Shown here: positions 8,934-16,069 of the stretch, piece after piece
Layout: every line of letters begins with the position of its first letter
How positions within the stretch are numbered: position 1 is the stretch's first letter
Notes under the pieces: model-generated
The model's input: the letters and a program-made list of their open reading frames with translations, nothing else
Databases searched by the model: none
Told to the model about the DNA's origin: nothing
Source: an uncultured Pelagibacteraceae bacterium
GTDB lineage: Bacteria > Pseudomonadota > Alphaproteobacteria > Pelagibacterales > Pelagibacteraceae
Length of the DNA: 64,000 nt
Direction of reading: 5' to 3'
Assembly: GCA_902555585.1 (NCBI GenBank)
Contig: CACDSY010000002.1
Span: 199,380-263,379 of the forward strand
Made by a program: the position numbers and the translations under genes

Positions 8934-9942
8934 AGTTTTTTTCATAGCAGAGATCTCCGCAAACCATTGCGGAAATTTTGAATTAGCAAAAAAATTGATT
9001 AAGTGTGCATATGTAAATGGTGCTGATGCTGTTAAACTCCAAACTTATACTGCTGATACAATGACAATCAAATCAGATAAAAAGTATTTCAAAATTAATC
9101 AAGGTTTGTGGAAAGGTTATACTCTTTGGGATTTATACAATAAAGCACATACACCATTAAAATGGCATAAAGAGCTTTTTAAATATGGAAAATCTTTAGG
9201 TATAAAAGTTTTTAGCACACCATTTGATGATACCTCAGTTGATTTTTTAGAAAAACTGAATTGTCCAATTTATAAAATAGCTTCATTTGAAATGACAGAT
9301 TTGAATTTGGTAAAAAAAGTATCTAAAACCAAAAAACCAATCATTATATCTACAGGAATGGCAAACTTGGAAGAAATTGAAACAACTTTTAAGATAGCAA
9401 AAAAAAATGGAGTGAAAGATATTACTCTATTATATTGCGTAAGTAATTATCCATCATCAGTTAGTGACTTTAATTTACACAATATTAAAATTCTAAAAGA
9501 TAAATTTAAGTGTAGAGTGGGAATTTCAGACCACTCAATAGATAATAGAGTTGCTATTGCTGCTGTAGCTAGTGGAGCAGAAGTTATAGAAAAACACATC
9601 GCTTTAGATAATCAAAAAAAAGGTTTTGATATCGATTTTTCATTAAAAGGTAAGGAAATCAAAAAATTAAGAGATGATATTGATATTGTGTCTAAACTTT
9701 TAGGTAAGAATTGTTTTTTTAGAAATAAAAGTGAAAATAAATCTAAAATTTTTAGAAGGTCAATTTTCACAACAAAGAATATAAAAAAAGGTGAAAAGTT
9801 TACTAAAGATAACATAAGAGTTATTAGACCTGGTTATGGTTTAATGCCCAAATACTTCAATAAAATTCTAAATAAAAGGTCTCCAGTAAATATTTCTAAA
9901 GATGAACCATTAAAACCTATTGTATTAAAGAATTTAAATTAG
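8923..9942 (+). CDS. pseI: pseudaminic acid synthase-type nonulosonate synthase
   Basis: The product has 339 residues. It starts FIAEISANHCGN, has GADAVKLQTYT, then GYTLWDLYNKAHTPLKWH at residues 65-82, which is more typical of PseI than of NeuB. VFSTPFDDTSVDFLE and GISDHSID with a later EKHIAL supply the expected metal-binding histidines. Residues from about 285 form the C-terminal SAF (antifreeze-like) domain with the GYGLMPKY stretch. The enzyme condenses a 6-deoxy diacetamido hexose with phosphoenolpyruvate to give pseudaminic acid or a related nine-carbon sugar. Other Pse enzymes are not clearly in the window and would be expected upstream. Legionaminic acid synthase is the main alternative. 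Confidence 0.85.
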   Translation: MKNKVFFIAEISANHCGNFELAKKLIKCAYVNGADAVKLQTYTADTMTIKSDKKYFKINQGLWKGYTLWDLYNKAHTPLKWHKELFKYGKSLGIKVFSTPFDDTSVDFLEKLNCPIYKIASFEMTDLNLVKKVSKTKKPIIISTGMANLEEIETTFKIAKKNGVKDITLLYCVSNYPSSVSDFNLHNIKILKDKFKCRVGISDHSIDNRVAIAAVASGAEVIEKHIALDNQKKGFDIDFSLKGKEIKKLRDDIDIVSKLLGKNCFFRNKSENKSKIFRRSIFTTKNIKKGEKFTKDNIRVIRPGYGLMPKYFNKILNKRSPVNISKDEPLKPIVLKNLN

Positions 9943-10092
9943 ATTTGTAAACTCTACAATCCGCACTTCATCTAATTAATTCTCAACTATAGAGACATAC
10001 TTCTCATATCTTTATTAGTGAAAATTTTAAATTTACCAACTATATATTCTTTAACTATGTAATTTACTATTTTAAATAATATAAAAATTGTA

Positions 10093-10120
10093 TTGAAATT
10101 AAAATAAAAAGTGTTAATAA
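10093..10120 (+). promoter_or_regulatory. candidate promoter of the 5S rRNA gene
   Basis: TTGAAA at 10093-10098 and TAATAA at 10115-10120 are separated by 16 bases and lie just before the 5S gene at 10125. The spacing fits a housekeeping sigma promoter with initiation near the mature 5S end. The surrounding AT richness makes chance matches common. Confidence 0.4.
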
Positions 10121-10124
10121 ATTC

Positions 10125-10242
10125 TGCCTGGTAATTATTGCGAAAGTGTAATACCCGATCCCATTCCGAACTCGGAAGTCAAGCCTTTCTGCGCCAATGG
10201 TACTTTGTCTTAAGACACGGAAGAGTAGGACGTTGCCAGGCA
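10125..10242 (+). rRNA. rrf: 5S ribosomal RNA, orphan copy not next to 16S/23S
   Basis: The 118-base gene has complementary ends TGCCTGG (10125-10131) and CCAGGCA (10236-10242) forming helix I. The centre carries the highly conserved ATCCCATTCCGAACTCGG block. No 16S or 23S sequence lies in the window, so the gene is detached from the rest of the rRNA operon, as described for Pelagibacter genomes, where a hypervariable surface region separates 23S from 5S. It has its own candidate promoter upstream. No terminator follows: the next gene's start codon is 8 bases beyond the 3' end. Confidence 0.93.
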
Positions 10243-10250
10243 TATCTAAA

Positions 10251-11165
10251 ATGAAAAATCTCTTAATAGTAACTGGTGGCGCTGGATTTGTTGGTTCAAA
10301 TTTAATTAAATCTCTTTTAAAAAAGACAAATAAAAAAATTATAAGTTTAGATAATTATTCATCGGGTAACAAAAAAAATCATGTCAAACACAAAAGAGTT
10401 AAATACATTAAAGCAGAAACAGTAGATATTTCTAAACATTTAAAAAAAATTAAAAAGCAAATTCATTCAATTTTTCATTTTGGTGAATTTGCTAGAATTT
10501 ATCAAAGTTTTAAAAAATTTGATGAATGTTTTAAATCAAATTCTATTGGCTCTAATGCTGTTTTTAAATTTTGTCTTGATCATAATATAAAACTTATTTA
10601 TTCCGCAACTTCTGCATCACTTGGCAATAAAGGAAACGATAAAAACTTATCTCCTTATGCTTTCACTAAATCTAAAAATTTGGAGCTTTTAGAAAACTTA
10701 AAAAAATGGTTTAATTTTAAATTTGAAGTTATTTATTTCTACAATGTGTATGGACCTGGTCAAATTAAAACAGGAGATATGGCAACTGTAGTTGGAATTT
10801 TTGAAGATCAATATGAAAATAATAAACCTTTGACGATAGTAAAACCTGGAACGCAAACAAGGAGATTTACCCATATTGATGATACTGTTAACATTTGTAT
10901 TGAGGCTTGGATTAAAAAGAAATGTGATCACTACAGTATCAGTCATAAAAAATCTTATGCAATCAAAGATCTTGCTAAAATGTTTAAAACTAGAATAACT
11001 TATTTAAAACCTAGATCAGGTGAGCGTTATGCTTCAGCACTAACAAAAATATCAAATAATCGTAGAATAATTAATAAATATGGAAAAATAGATTTGAAAG
11101 ATTATGTAACTTCATTTATTAAAGATAAAAATTATGAAAATAAAAAGCTCATTAAAGTCACTTAA
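10251..11165 (+). CDS. NAD-dependent sugar epimerase/dehydratase (UDP-glucose 4-epimerase-like)
   Basis: The product has 304 residues from ATG 10251; the open frame extends upstream into the 5S gene and must be trimmed. Residues 8-16, TGGAGFVGS, are the NAD-binding glycine motif. SATSAS near 118-123 and Y136-AFT-K140 give the catalytic Ser/Thr-Tyr-Lys set, with FYNVYGPGQ and [11 protein letters not shown] further on. This is an extended short-chain dehydrogenase resembling GalE. The substrate is not determined, but an activated hexose for surface glycans is likely given the cluster upstream of the 5S gene. There is no room for a terminator or Shine-Dalgarno site between 5S and this gene. The 3' end overlaps rpmJ by 32 bases. 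Confidence 0.82.
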   Translation: MKNLLIVTGGAGFVGSNLIKSLLKKTNKKIISLDNYSSGNKKNHVKHKRVKYIKAETVDISKHLKKIKKQIHSIFHFGEFARIYQSFKKFDECFKSNSIGSNAVFKFCLDHNIKLIYSATSASLGNKGNDKNLSPYAFTKSKNLELLENLKKWFNFKFEVIYFYNVYGPGQIKTGDMATVVGIFEDQYENNKPLTIVKPGTQTRRFTHIDDTVNICIEAWIKKKCDHYSISHKKSYAIKDLAKMFKTRITYLKPRSGERYASALTKISNNRRIINKYGKIDLKDYVTSFIKDKNYENKKLIKVT

Positions 11166-11259
11166 AAAAAGAGATCTTAATTCTAAGTTAGTGAGAAGAA
11201 GAGGTCGTGTTTATATCATCAATAAAACTAATCCCAAATTTAAAGCAAGACAGAAATAA
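11134..11259 (+). CDS. rpmJ: 50S ribosomal protein L36 (bL36), zinc-free form
   Basis: A 41-residue open frame starts at ATG 11134 inside the 3' end of the epimerase gene, in another frame, and ends at TAA 11257-11259. The sequence [16 protein letters not shown] followed by [24 protein letters not shown] is unmistakably bL36. The four zinc ligands of the Cys-type protein are absent, as in many alphaproteobacterial copies. L36 is a small subunit of the 50S particle that binds 23S rRNA. Translation is probably coupled to that of the epimerase, since no Shine-Dalgarno is visible. Confidence 0.93.
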   Translation: MKIKSSLKSLKKRDLNSKLVRRRGRVYIINKTNPKFKARQK

Positions 11260-11263
11260 TTTT

Positions 11264-11353
11264 ATGGATATTAAAAACCATAAAAATTACAGATTAATTT
11301 TCCAAAATTTACGTTGTGGAGAACTGTCGCGGTTTATAGAGTTTAAGTTTTAA
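11264..11353 (+). other. intergenic patch with a 29-codon open frame of doubtful status
   Basis: Between rpmJ and pntAA there is an ATG-started frame of 29 codons ending at TAA 11351-11353. Its product resembles nothing I know. The stretch around 11312-11333 (ACGTTGTGGAGAACTGTCGC and following bases) is less AT-rich than its surroundings, so it may instead be part of a leader or small RNA. Treat as unproven. Confidence 0.15.
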
Positions 11354-11382
11354 TACTAATATTCTTAATGTAAATTGGAGAT

Positions 11383-12471
11383 ATGAAAATTACTTCTTTG
11401 TTAGAAAATCAAAAAAAAGAAAAGAGAATAGCAATCACTCCTGAAACTGCAAAAAAATATATATCTTTAGGTCTCGAAGTATCTTTGTGTGAAAATTATG
11501 CAAGTCATTTAGGGATTAAAGACGAAGAATACAAAGAAATAGGAGTATCAATTGTAAAAGATGAAAAAGAAATAATAAATAATGCAGATATAATTGTTCA
11601 ACTGGCCCTATTAAACGATGACAAAAGTTCTTTATTAAAAGCAAAGCAAACATTAATTGGGGTTTTAAATCCTTATGAGAATAAAGATAAAATTAATAAT
11701 TTAATTAAAAGAAATATAAATGTTTTTTCACTTGAATTACTTCCAAGGATAACTAGGGCTCAATCTATGGATATATTATCTTCGCAAGCCAATCTTGCTG
11801 GTTATAAAGCAGTTGTAGAATCTTTTGCATATTTTGAAAAAGCAGTTCCAATGATGATGACTGCAGCAGGAACAATTCCAGCAGCTAAAGTATTAGTAGT
11901 TGGTGCAGGAGTTGCAGGATTGCAAGCTATTGCAACTGCCAAACGTATGGGAGCAATAGTATTTGCAACAGATGTTAGAATCGCTTCAAAAGAACAGGTT
12001 GAAAGTTTAGGTGGAAAATTTTTAACAGTTGAAGGTGGAGAAAATTTAGAGACCGAGGGGGGTTATGCAAAAGAAGCATCAGAAGATTTTAAAAAGAAAC
12101 AAGAGGACTTGTTATCTGAAACATTAAAGAAAATAGATATTGTGATTTGTACAGCTTTAATTCCAGGAAAAAAAGCACCGTTGATTATTAAAGAAGAAAT
12201 GATCAATAAAATGAGTTCTGGATCGGTTATTTATGATTTAGCAGCTGTACAAGGTGGAAACTCCGCCTTTACCAAAGTTAATGAAATTGTAGATAAAAAT
12301 GGTGTTAAAATACTTGGTGAGAGCAATGTTTTAAATAAACTTCCCACATCTGCATCAAATTTATATTCAAAAAATGTATTTAATTTTGTGTCTAATTTAT
12401 ATGATAAAGAAAATAAAAAAATTAATATAAATATTGAAGATGAAATAATTGAGAAAACTTTAATAAGATAA
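11383..12471 (+). CDS. pntAA: NAD(P) transhydrogenase subunit alpha, part 1
   Basis: The product has 362 residues with a GGAG ribosome-binding site just before the ATG. It matches domain I of proton-translocating transhydrogenase: RITRAQSMDILSSQANLAGY, then AGTIPAAKVLVVGAGVAGLQAI, the NAD(H)-binding Rossmann motif, and MSSGSVIYDLAAVQGGN. The subunit transfers hydride between NADH and NADP at the cytoplasmic face. It is about the usual length for the split alphaproteobacterial form, in which the membrane helices of the alpha subunit are encoded separately by pntAB. It is the first gene of pntAA-pntAB-pntB, with 4 bases before the next gene. Confidence 0.95.
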   Translation: MKITSLLENQKKEKRIAITPETAKKYISLGLEVSLCENYASHLGIKDEEYKEIGVSIVKDEKEIINNADIIVQLALLNDDKSSLLKAKQTLIGVLNPYENKDKINNLIKRNINVFSLELLPRITRAQSMDILSSQANLAGYKAVVESFAYFEKAVPMMMTAAGTIPAAKVLVVGAGVAGLQAIATAKRMGAIVFATDVRIASKEQVESLGGKFLTVEGGENLETEGGYAKEASEDFKKKQEDLLSETLKKIDIVICTALIPGKKAPLIIKEEMINKMSSGSVIYDLAAVQGGNSAFTKVNEIVDKNGVKILGESNVLNKLPTSASNLYSKNVFNFVSNLYDKENKKININIEDEIIEKTLIR

Positions 12472-12475
12472 AATT

Positions 12476-12784
12476 ATGGAAATAGATCCTTTTATATTCA
12501 GATTAAGTATATTTATTCTTTCAATTTTTATTGGATATTATGTAGTTTGGAGCGTTACACCATCACTACATACACCTTTAATGTCAGTAACAAATGCAAT
12601 TTCATCCGTTATAATTGTTGGTGCAATTATTGCCGGTCTTGCGGGAAATTCTAATACTATATTTAATATTTCAAGTGTTTTTGGCTTTTTAGCAATAGGA
12701 TTAGCTGCAATAAATATCTTTGGTGGATTTCTAGTTACACAAAGAATGCTTGCAATGTATAAGAAAAAAAAAAAGGATAAATAA
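12476..12784 (+). CDS. pntAB: NAD(P) transhydrogenase subunit alpha, part 2 (membrane domain)
   Basis: The product has 102 residues and three or four hydrophobic helices. HTPLMSVTNAISSVIIVGAI is the conserved stretch of the transhydrogenase alpha membrane domain, followed by AINIFGGFLVTQRMLAMYKKKKK. Together with PntB it forms the proton channel of the enzyme, which uses the proton gradient to drive NADPH formation. Its stop codon overlaps the ATG of pntB by one base, so translation is probably coupled. Confidence 0.95.
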   Translation: MEIDPFIFRLSIFILSIFIGYYVVWSVTPSLHTPLMSVTNAISSVIIVGAIIAGLAGNSNTIFNISSVFGFLAIGLAAINIFGGFLVTQRMLAMYKKKKKDK

Positions 12785-14181
12785 TGATATCAGCAAATTT
12801 ATCTGCAATATTTTATTTAATTTCAGGGGTTTTATTTATTCTAGCTTTAAGAGGTCTTTCTTCACCAGAGACTTCTAGACAAGGAAACTTCTTTGGAATT
12901 TTAGGAATGATAATTGCAATTACTGTAACATTTTTATCTATTGGAAATTTTTCCAATGGATTTGTGATTGTCATAATATTTCTTTTAATAGGGGGGTTAA
13001 TTGGAGCATTTATTGCTTATAAAATCCCAATGACAGCAATGCCAGAATTAGTTGCTGGTTTTCATAGTTTGGTTGGTCTTGCAGCTGTATTTGTTGCAAT
13101 TGCAGCTTTCTTAAATCCAGAGGCATTTAGCTTAGGCTCACCTGGTAATATTAAGCTTGGTAGCCTAATAGAGATGTCAATTGGTGCTGCAGTAGGTGCA
13201 ATAACTTTTTCAGGTTCTATTATTGCTTTTTTGAAACTACAGGGAATAATGTCAGGCTCCCCTATAACTTTTAAAGGACAACATCTACTCAATGCATTAA
13301 TTTTAATTTCAATATTAGTATTAACGTATCTACTTTGCTCTACACAATCGTCTAATTTATTTTGGATATTATTAGCTGTATCATTTTTGATTGGATTTTT
13401 ACTTATTATTCCAATTGGTGGTGCAGATATGCCAGTTGTGATTTCAATGTTAAATTCATACTCAGGTTGGGCTGCAGCTGGAATTGGTTTTACTTTAGAG
13501 AATACTGCATTAATAATCACAGGAGCATTGGTTGGATCATCTGGGGCAATATTATCTTACATAATGTGTAAGGGAATGAATAGATCATTCTTTAATGTTA
13601 TTTTAGGAGGATTTGGTGCAACTGAACAATCATCATCATCACAAAATAAAGAACAAAAACCAGTTAAAAGTGGAAATGCAGATGATGCTGCTTTCCTTAT
13701 GAAGAATGCTTCATCGGTAATTATTGTTCCAGGATATGGAATGGCCGTCGCTCAAGCGCAACATGCTTTAAGAGAGATGGTAGATACATTGAAAAAAAAT
13801 GATATAAAGGTTTCTTACGCAATTCATCCTGTAGCAGGAAGAATGCCAGGTCATATGAATGTTTTACTTGCAGAAGCGAATGTCCCGTATGACGAAGTGT
13901 TCGAGCTAGAAGAGATTAATAATGATTTTGCAAATGCGGATGTAGCATTTGTTATTGGTGCTAATGATGTAACTAATCCAGTTGCCAAAACAGACCCACA
14001 AAGTCCAATTTTTGGTATGCCAGTTCTTGATGTTGAAAAATGTAAGTCAGTATTATTTGTAAAACGTAGTTTGTCCCCAGGGTATGCTGGAATTGATAAC
14101 GATCTGTTTTATAAAGAGAACACTCTAATGTTATTCGCTGATGCAAAAAAAATGACAGAAGACATTACTAAAAATCTATAG
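12784..14181 (+). CDS. pntB: NAD(P) transhydrogenase subunit beta
   Basis: The product has 465 residues. The N-terminal 270 or so are membrane helices containing GGADMPVVISMLNSYSGWAA, a signature of PntB. After an SSSQNKEQKPVK linker, domain III starts with VIIVPGYGMAVAQAQHALREM, the NADP(H)-binding site, followed by HPVAGRMPGHMNVLLAEANV and VIGANDVTNPVA. It binds NADP(H) and carries the channel helices. Length and motifs are normal for the family. It closes the pnt operon, 8 bases before the transaldolase gene. Confidence 0.96.
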   Translation: MISANLSAIFYLISGVLFILALRGLSSPETSRQGNFFGILGMIIAITVTFLSIGNFSNGFVIVIIFLLIGGLIGAFIAYKIPMTAMPELVAGFHSLVGLAAVFVAIAAFLNPEAFSLGSPGNIKLGSLIEMSIGAAVGAITFSGSIIAFLKLQGIMSGSPITFKGQHLLNALILISILVLTYLLCSTQSSNLFWILLAVSFLIGFLLIIPIGGADMPVVISMLNSYSGWAAAGIGFTLENTALIITGALVGSSGAILSYIMCKGMNRSFFNVILGGFGATEQSSSSQNKEQKPVKSGNADDAAFLMKNASSVIIVPGYGMAVAQAQHALREMVDTLKKNDIKVSYAIHPVAGRMPGHMNVLLAEANVPYDEVFELEEINNDFANADVAFVIGANDVTNPVAKTDPQSPIFGMPVLDVEKCKSVLFVKRSLSPGYAGIDNDLFYKENTLMLFADAKKMTEDITKNL

Positions 14182-14189
14182 GTATAAAT

Positions 14190-14888
14190 TTGAATACTAA
14201 AATATTTTGTGATATTGCAGACTTATCTCAAATTAGAAAATTTAATAAAAAAAAAATTGTTAAAGGGTTTACAACTAATCCAAGCTTAATTAGAAAAGCT
14301 GGAGCAAAAGATTATAAATCGTATTCAAAAAAAATTCTTAAAATTTGTAATAACAAACCTGTATCACTTGAAGTATTCGCTGATGAATATGAGGAAATGA
14401 AAATTCAAGCAATGAAAATTAATAATTGGGGAAAAAATGTTTATGTAAAAGTGCCAGTAGCAAATTCAAAAGGTAAATTTATGGGTCGAATTATTAATGA
14501 GTTAAATAATAAAAATATAAAACTTAATATAACAGCTGTCTATAACGCCAAACAAACAGAAAAAATTTTGAAATTAATCAACAAAAAAACAAAAGTAATT
14601 ATTTCGATTTTTGCAGGTAGAGCAGGTGATACTGGTAAAGATCCGGTACCAGAATTTTATAAGAGTATTGCATTGGCTAAAAGATATAAGAATGTTGAGA
14701 TATTATGGGCCAGTGTTCGTGAGCCTTATAATTATTTACAAGCAAAACAATTAGGCTGTCATATCATTACTGTTCCACCAGTAATTATTGAAAAAATAGA
14801 AAACTTTGGAAAATCATTTGATCAACTTACGAAAGAAACTGTTAAAGCTTTTTTGTTAGATAGCAAAAAATCTAACTTCAAAATCTAA
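14190..14888 (+). CDS. tal: small transaldolase / fructose-6-phosphate aldolase-like protein
   Basis: The product has 232 residues from a TTG start. GFTTNPSLIRKAG at residues 26-38 and K87 in VYVKVPV, the Schiff-base lysine, mark the class I transaldolase/TalC family. ISIFAGRAGDTGKDP follows in the phosphate-binding half, and ILWASVREPYNYLQA later. The family includes true transaldolases of the pentose phosphate pathway and fructose-6-phosphate aldolases; this sequence cannot decide between them. Transketolase is encoded nearby on the other strand, which favours the pentose phosphate role. The gene ends 7 bases before the tRNA-fMet gene on the opposite strand. Confidence 0.85.
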   Translation: MNTKIFCDIADLSQIRKFNKKKIVKGFTTNPSLIRKAGAKDYKSYSKKILKICNNKPVSLEVFADEYEEMKIQAMKINNWGKNVYVKVPVANSKGKFMGRIINELNNKNIKLNITAVYNAKQTEKILKLINKKTKVIISIFAGRAGDTGKDPVPEFYKSIALAKRYKNVEILWASVREPYNYLQAKQLGCHIITVPPVIIEKIENFGKSFDQLTKETVKAFLLDSKKSNFKI

Positions 14889-14895
14889 TTGAAAT

Positions 14896-14972
14896 TGGTT
14901 GCGGGGGACGGATTTGAACCGCCGACCTCAAGGTTATGAGCCTTGCGAGCTACCAGGCTGCTCCACCCCGCG
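14896..14972 (-). tRNA. initiator tRNA-fMet (CAT)
   Basis: Read on the minus strand, the 77-base sequence folds as a cloverleaf with anticodon loop CTCATAA, so the anticodon is CAT. The 5' end CGCGGGG against 3' CCCCGCA leaves an unpaired C1-A72, the hallmark of initiator tRNA, and the anticodon stem is rich in G-C pairs. The CCA end is encoded (14896-14898). It starts 4 bases after the rpsU stop codon, so it is probably cut out of the rpsU transcript. Confidence 0.95.
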
Positions 14973-14976
14973 ATAA

Positions 14977-15183
14977 TTAAATCCTATTCTTTAACTTATT
15001 AAGTTTTTTTACTCTTTTTATATTTTCTTGAAGAATTCTTTTTTTCTTTTCTGATGGTTTCTCATAAGTATTCTTTAACTTTATAATCTTAAAAAAACCA
15101 TCTCTTTGAAGTTTTCTCTTTAAAACTCTTAAAGCTTGTTCAATATTATTGTCTTTTACTTCTATTTTAATAACTACCTCCAA
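14977..15183 (-). CDS. rpsU: 30S ribosomal protein S21 (bS21)
   Basis: The frame as drawn codes 68 residues from a TTG at 15183-15181. The body EVKDNNIEQALRVLKRKLQR and YEKPSEKKKR is clear bS21, a small 30S protein beside the anti-Shine-Dalgarno end of 16S rRNA that aids initiation. The start is uncertain. A perfect GGAGGT lies inside the first codons, which would place initiation further in, for example at an ATT at 15171-15169 giving a 64-residue product beginning MKIEVKDNN. Homologues start close to that position. A hairpin followed by a T-run lies immediately upstream. Confidence 0.92.
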   Translation of the reverse strand: MEVVIKIEVKDNNIEQALRVLKRKLQRDGFFKIIKLKNTYEKPSEKKKRILQENIKRVKKLNKLKNRI

Positions 15184-15206
15184 AAAAGTGCATTAACTAC
15201 CACTTT
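15182..15206 (-). promoter_or_regulatory. hairpin with T-run in front of rpsU (terminator or leader element)
   Basis: On the minus strand AAAGTG (15206-15201) and CACTTT (15190-15185) can pair around a 10-base loop, followed by more T residues and directly by GGAGGT. The octamer GGTAGTTA occurs both in the loop region and around the ribosome-binding site. It could end the trcR transcript or act as an rpsU leader. The stem is short, so confidence is modest. Confidence 0.35.
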
Positions 15207-15237
15207 ATATTTTATTTGTCCATTATATTTCATATTT

Positions 15238-15807
15238 TTATTTATTAGACTGTAGCTTTTCTTTTTTTTGTTTCTCTTTTAAAATTCTTCTTTCTGCTTT
15301 TTCTATAGCCTCAATAAGATCTTTCTGAGTAAATAGTCCCATTGCTACTGGATCTTTAGCATTTAAACTATTGTAGTTCCAATAACTTTTGTTTCTTATA
15401 GCTGTTGCTGAATTTTTTGTGATGCCAACTAATTTAGCAATTTGAGAATCTTTTAAATTTGAATGTTGTTTTATTAACCAAAGTGCAGAGTCTGGTTTAT
15501 CTTGTCTTTTAGATAATGGTATATATTTTTTTGTTTTTTTATTATCGCTATTTATCTCAATTTCGTTTGTCTGAATATTTAGAGGTCGACTCGAGTCTTC
15601 AGAGGAGAGTTTAATTTCTTCCCTAGTTAATTGACCTGCGATAATAGGGTTATAACCCACTATACCTTTTGCAACTTCGCCGTCTGCAATACCTTGTATT
15701 TCTACTTCATGTAGTTTACAAAAATTTGCAATTTGTTTAAAAGTTAATGAAGTATTTTCTACCAACCAAACAGCTGTAGCCATTGGCATTAATGGTGCAC
15801 CACTCAT
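15238..15807 (-). CDS. trcR: TrcR-like cell-cycle transcriptional regulator (DUF1013)
   Basis: The product has 189 residues. It begins [23 protein letters not shown] and continues QIANFCKLHEVEIQGIADGEV, then a second similar block SALWLIKQHSNLKDSQIAKLVGITKNSATAIRNKSYWN, so two helix-turn-helix-like repeats are joined by a Ser/Asn/Lys linker. This matches DUF1013, which includes TrcR, a conserved alphaproteobacterial protein linked to cell-cycle transcription in Caulobacter. The first codon overlaps the rpmE stop codon by one base. DNA or RNA polymerase binding is known for the family, not shown here. Confidence 0.85.
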   Translation of the reverse strand: MSGAPLMPMATAVWLVENTSLTFKQIANFCKLHEVEIQGIADGEVAKGIVGYNPIIAGQLTREEIKLSSEDSSRPLNIQTNEIEINSDNKKTKKYIPLSKRQDKPDSALWLIKQHSNLKDSQIAKLVGITKNSATAIRNKSYWNYNSLNAKDPVAMGLFTQKDLIEAIEKAERRILKEKQKKEKLQSNK

Positions 15808-16034
15808 TATTTACTGTCAGTTCTGAAGTTTTGGAATTTTTTATTAAATTTACTTACACGCCCTTTATCAAGTATTTTTTGTTTACCACCAGTCCAAGCT
15901 GAGTGTGATTTAGGATCAATCTCAAGTTTAAGTGTCTCACCCTCTGACCCCCATGTTGATTTGGTTTCGAATTGGCTACCATCTGTCATCTCAACTTTTA
16001 TGCTATGATAGTTCGGGTGTAAGTTTTTTTTCAT
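15807..16034 (-). CDS. rpmE: 50S ribosomal protein L31 (bL31), zinc-free form
   Basis: The product has 75 residues, starting [19 protein letters not shown], with [21 protein letters not shown] near the end. This is the bL31 pattern, a protein of the intersubunit bridge at the central protuberance. The cysteines of the zinc-binding type are missing, as in many alphaproteobacteria. It sits 35 bases after suhB and overlaps trcR by one base, within the long minus-strand gene run. Confidence 0.93.
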   Translation of the reverse strand: MKKNLHPNYHSIKVEMTDGSQFETKSTWGSEGETLKLEIDPKSHSAWTGGKQKILDKGRVSKFNKKFQNFRTDSK

Positions 16035-16069
16035 ACGCGGTCTTATAGCAAAAAGCTAAATAAAAACAA

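Noticed and set aside
10197..10250. Upstream extension of the epimerase reading frame into 5S rRNA
   Set aside because: The extension would translate 5S sequence; the ATG at 10251 starts exactly at the NAD-binding fold.
13062..13520. 152-residue open frame opposite pntB
   Set aside because: It lies fully inside the clear pntB gene, antisense, and its sequence is the complement of membrane-helix codons with no family pattern.
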